Shown piece after piece: positions 8,459-8,633 of a stretch of DNA of 8,633 nucleotides; the stretch's first letter is position 1; every line of letters starts with the position of its first letter. A program made the translations under genes and the position numbers. The notes under the pieces were generated by a model. That model was not told the origin of the DNA and ran no database searches. It saw only the letters and a program-made list of their open reading frames with translations. Source of the DNA: Planctomycetota bacterium (lineage in GTDB: Bacteria; Planctomycetota; UBA1135; GCA-002686595); NCBI GenBank assembly GCA_004296785.1, contig SCVU01000132.1:1-8633 (forward strand), written 5' to 3'.

Positions 8459-8633
8459 ATGCCGGTCGTACTCACTGCTGCATCCATTCCGTCCATTCCG
8501 CTCGTTCCGCTGTGCATCGCGCTCGCTTGCGCGTTGCCGCTGGCGGGCTGCGCGACGCCGTCCGCCGAGCCGCTGAGCGCCGCGGCTCTCGCGCGCTCGC
8601 TCGACGAGCGCGCCGAGGATCCCGCGACGCTCG
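8459..8633 (+). CDS. Outer-membrane efflux lipoprotein, TolC/CusC-like, N-terminus only
   Basis: The first 58 codons are present and the gene is cut by the right edge. The N-terminus is a lipoprotein signal: hydrophobic residues 12-30 ending in the lipobox LAGC, with Cys31 as the lipidated residue. After it comes ATPSAEPLSAAALARSLDERAEDPATL, which resembles the short linker and first helix at the start of planctomycete TolC-family outer-membrane factors of RND heavy-metal pumps ('LxxxxLAxxLxxRxLxDPxL'). That identification rests on a short stretch and on the Cys-rich gene upstream, so the coding call is firm but the product is tentative. If right, membrane-fusion and RND pump genes should follow. 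The signal peptide contains a small tandem repeat: TCCATTCCG twice (8483-8500), encoding SIP-SIP, followed by a degenerate third copy. Confidence 0.6.
   Translation, partial: MPVVLTAASIPSIPLVPLCIALACALPLAGCATPSAEPLSAAALARSLDERAEDPATL

Overview
This is a very G+C-rich window with dense coding and short intergenic gaps. There are no tRNA or rRNA genes, insertion sequences or CRISPR arrays. The most likely source is a planctomycete. The C-terminal module of the FG-GAP protein is of a kind I recall from large secreted proteins of high-GC Planctomycetota (the Poly30/Pla163-type lineages). There is also a small DUF2231 membrane protein, secreted repeat proteins with a 'FPLIVDP'-type segment, and mostly absent Shine-Dalgarno sequences. 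This assignment is inferred from protein style, not from a marker gene; Myxococcota or another high-GC group is possible.

Layout. (1) 1-1401, minus: N-terminal 467 residues of a large secreted repeat protein, running off the left edge. (2) 1618-3660, plus: a complete secreted S9-family serine peptidase close to DPP5/DAP BIII. It is followed at short distance by a LysR-family regulator (3689-4597, GTG start) and a four-helix DUF2231 membrane protein (4611-5027, GTG start), probably one transcription unit. (3) 5074-6702, minus: a secreted seven-repeat FG-GAP beta-propeller protein with a planctomycete-type C-terminal module, convergent with the DUF2231 gene. (4) 6811-7881, minus: an aldo/keto reductase resembling AKR11/YhdN, with an intact catalytic tetrad. 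(5) 7996-8394, plus: a small secreted cysteine-rich protein. It is followed by (6) 8459-8633, plus: the start of a lipoprotein resembling TolC/CusC-type outer-membrane efflux proteins, cut by the right edge.

How the genes fit together. The peptidase, regulator and membrane protein look like a small peptide-use or envelope cluster whose regulator lies inside the unit. The right edge looks like the beginning of an RND-type, perhaps heavy-metal, efflux operon headed by a Cys-rich periplasmic protein. The divergent promoter region between it and the aldo/keto reductase carries a perfect 11-bp inverted repeat, and the gap between the Cys-rich gene and the lipoprotein gene carries a 10-bp palindrome and an 18-nt hairpin. 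These are the least explained signals in the window. I see no phage-defence, mobile or biosynthetic system here; most of the content is ordinary for such a genome.
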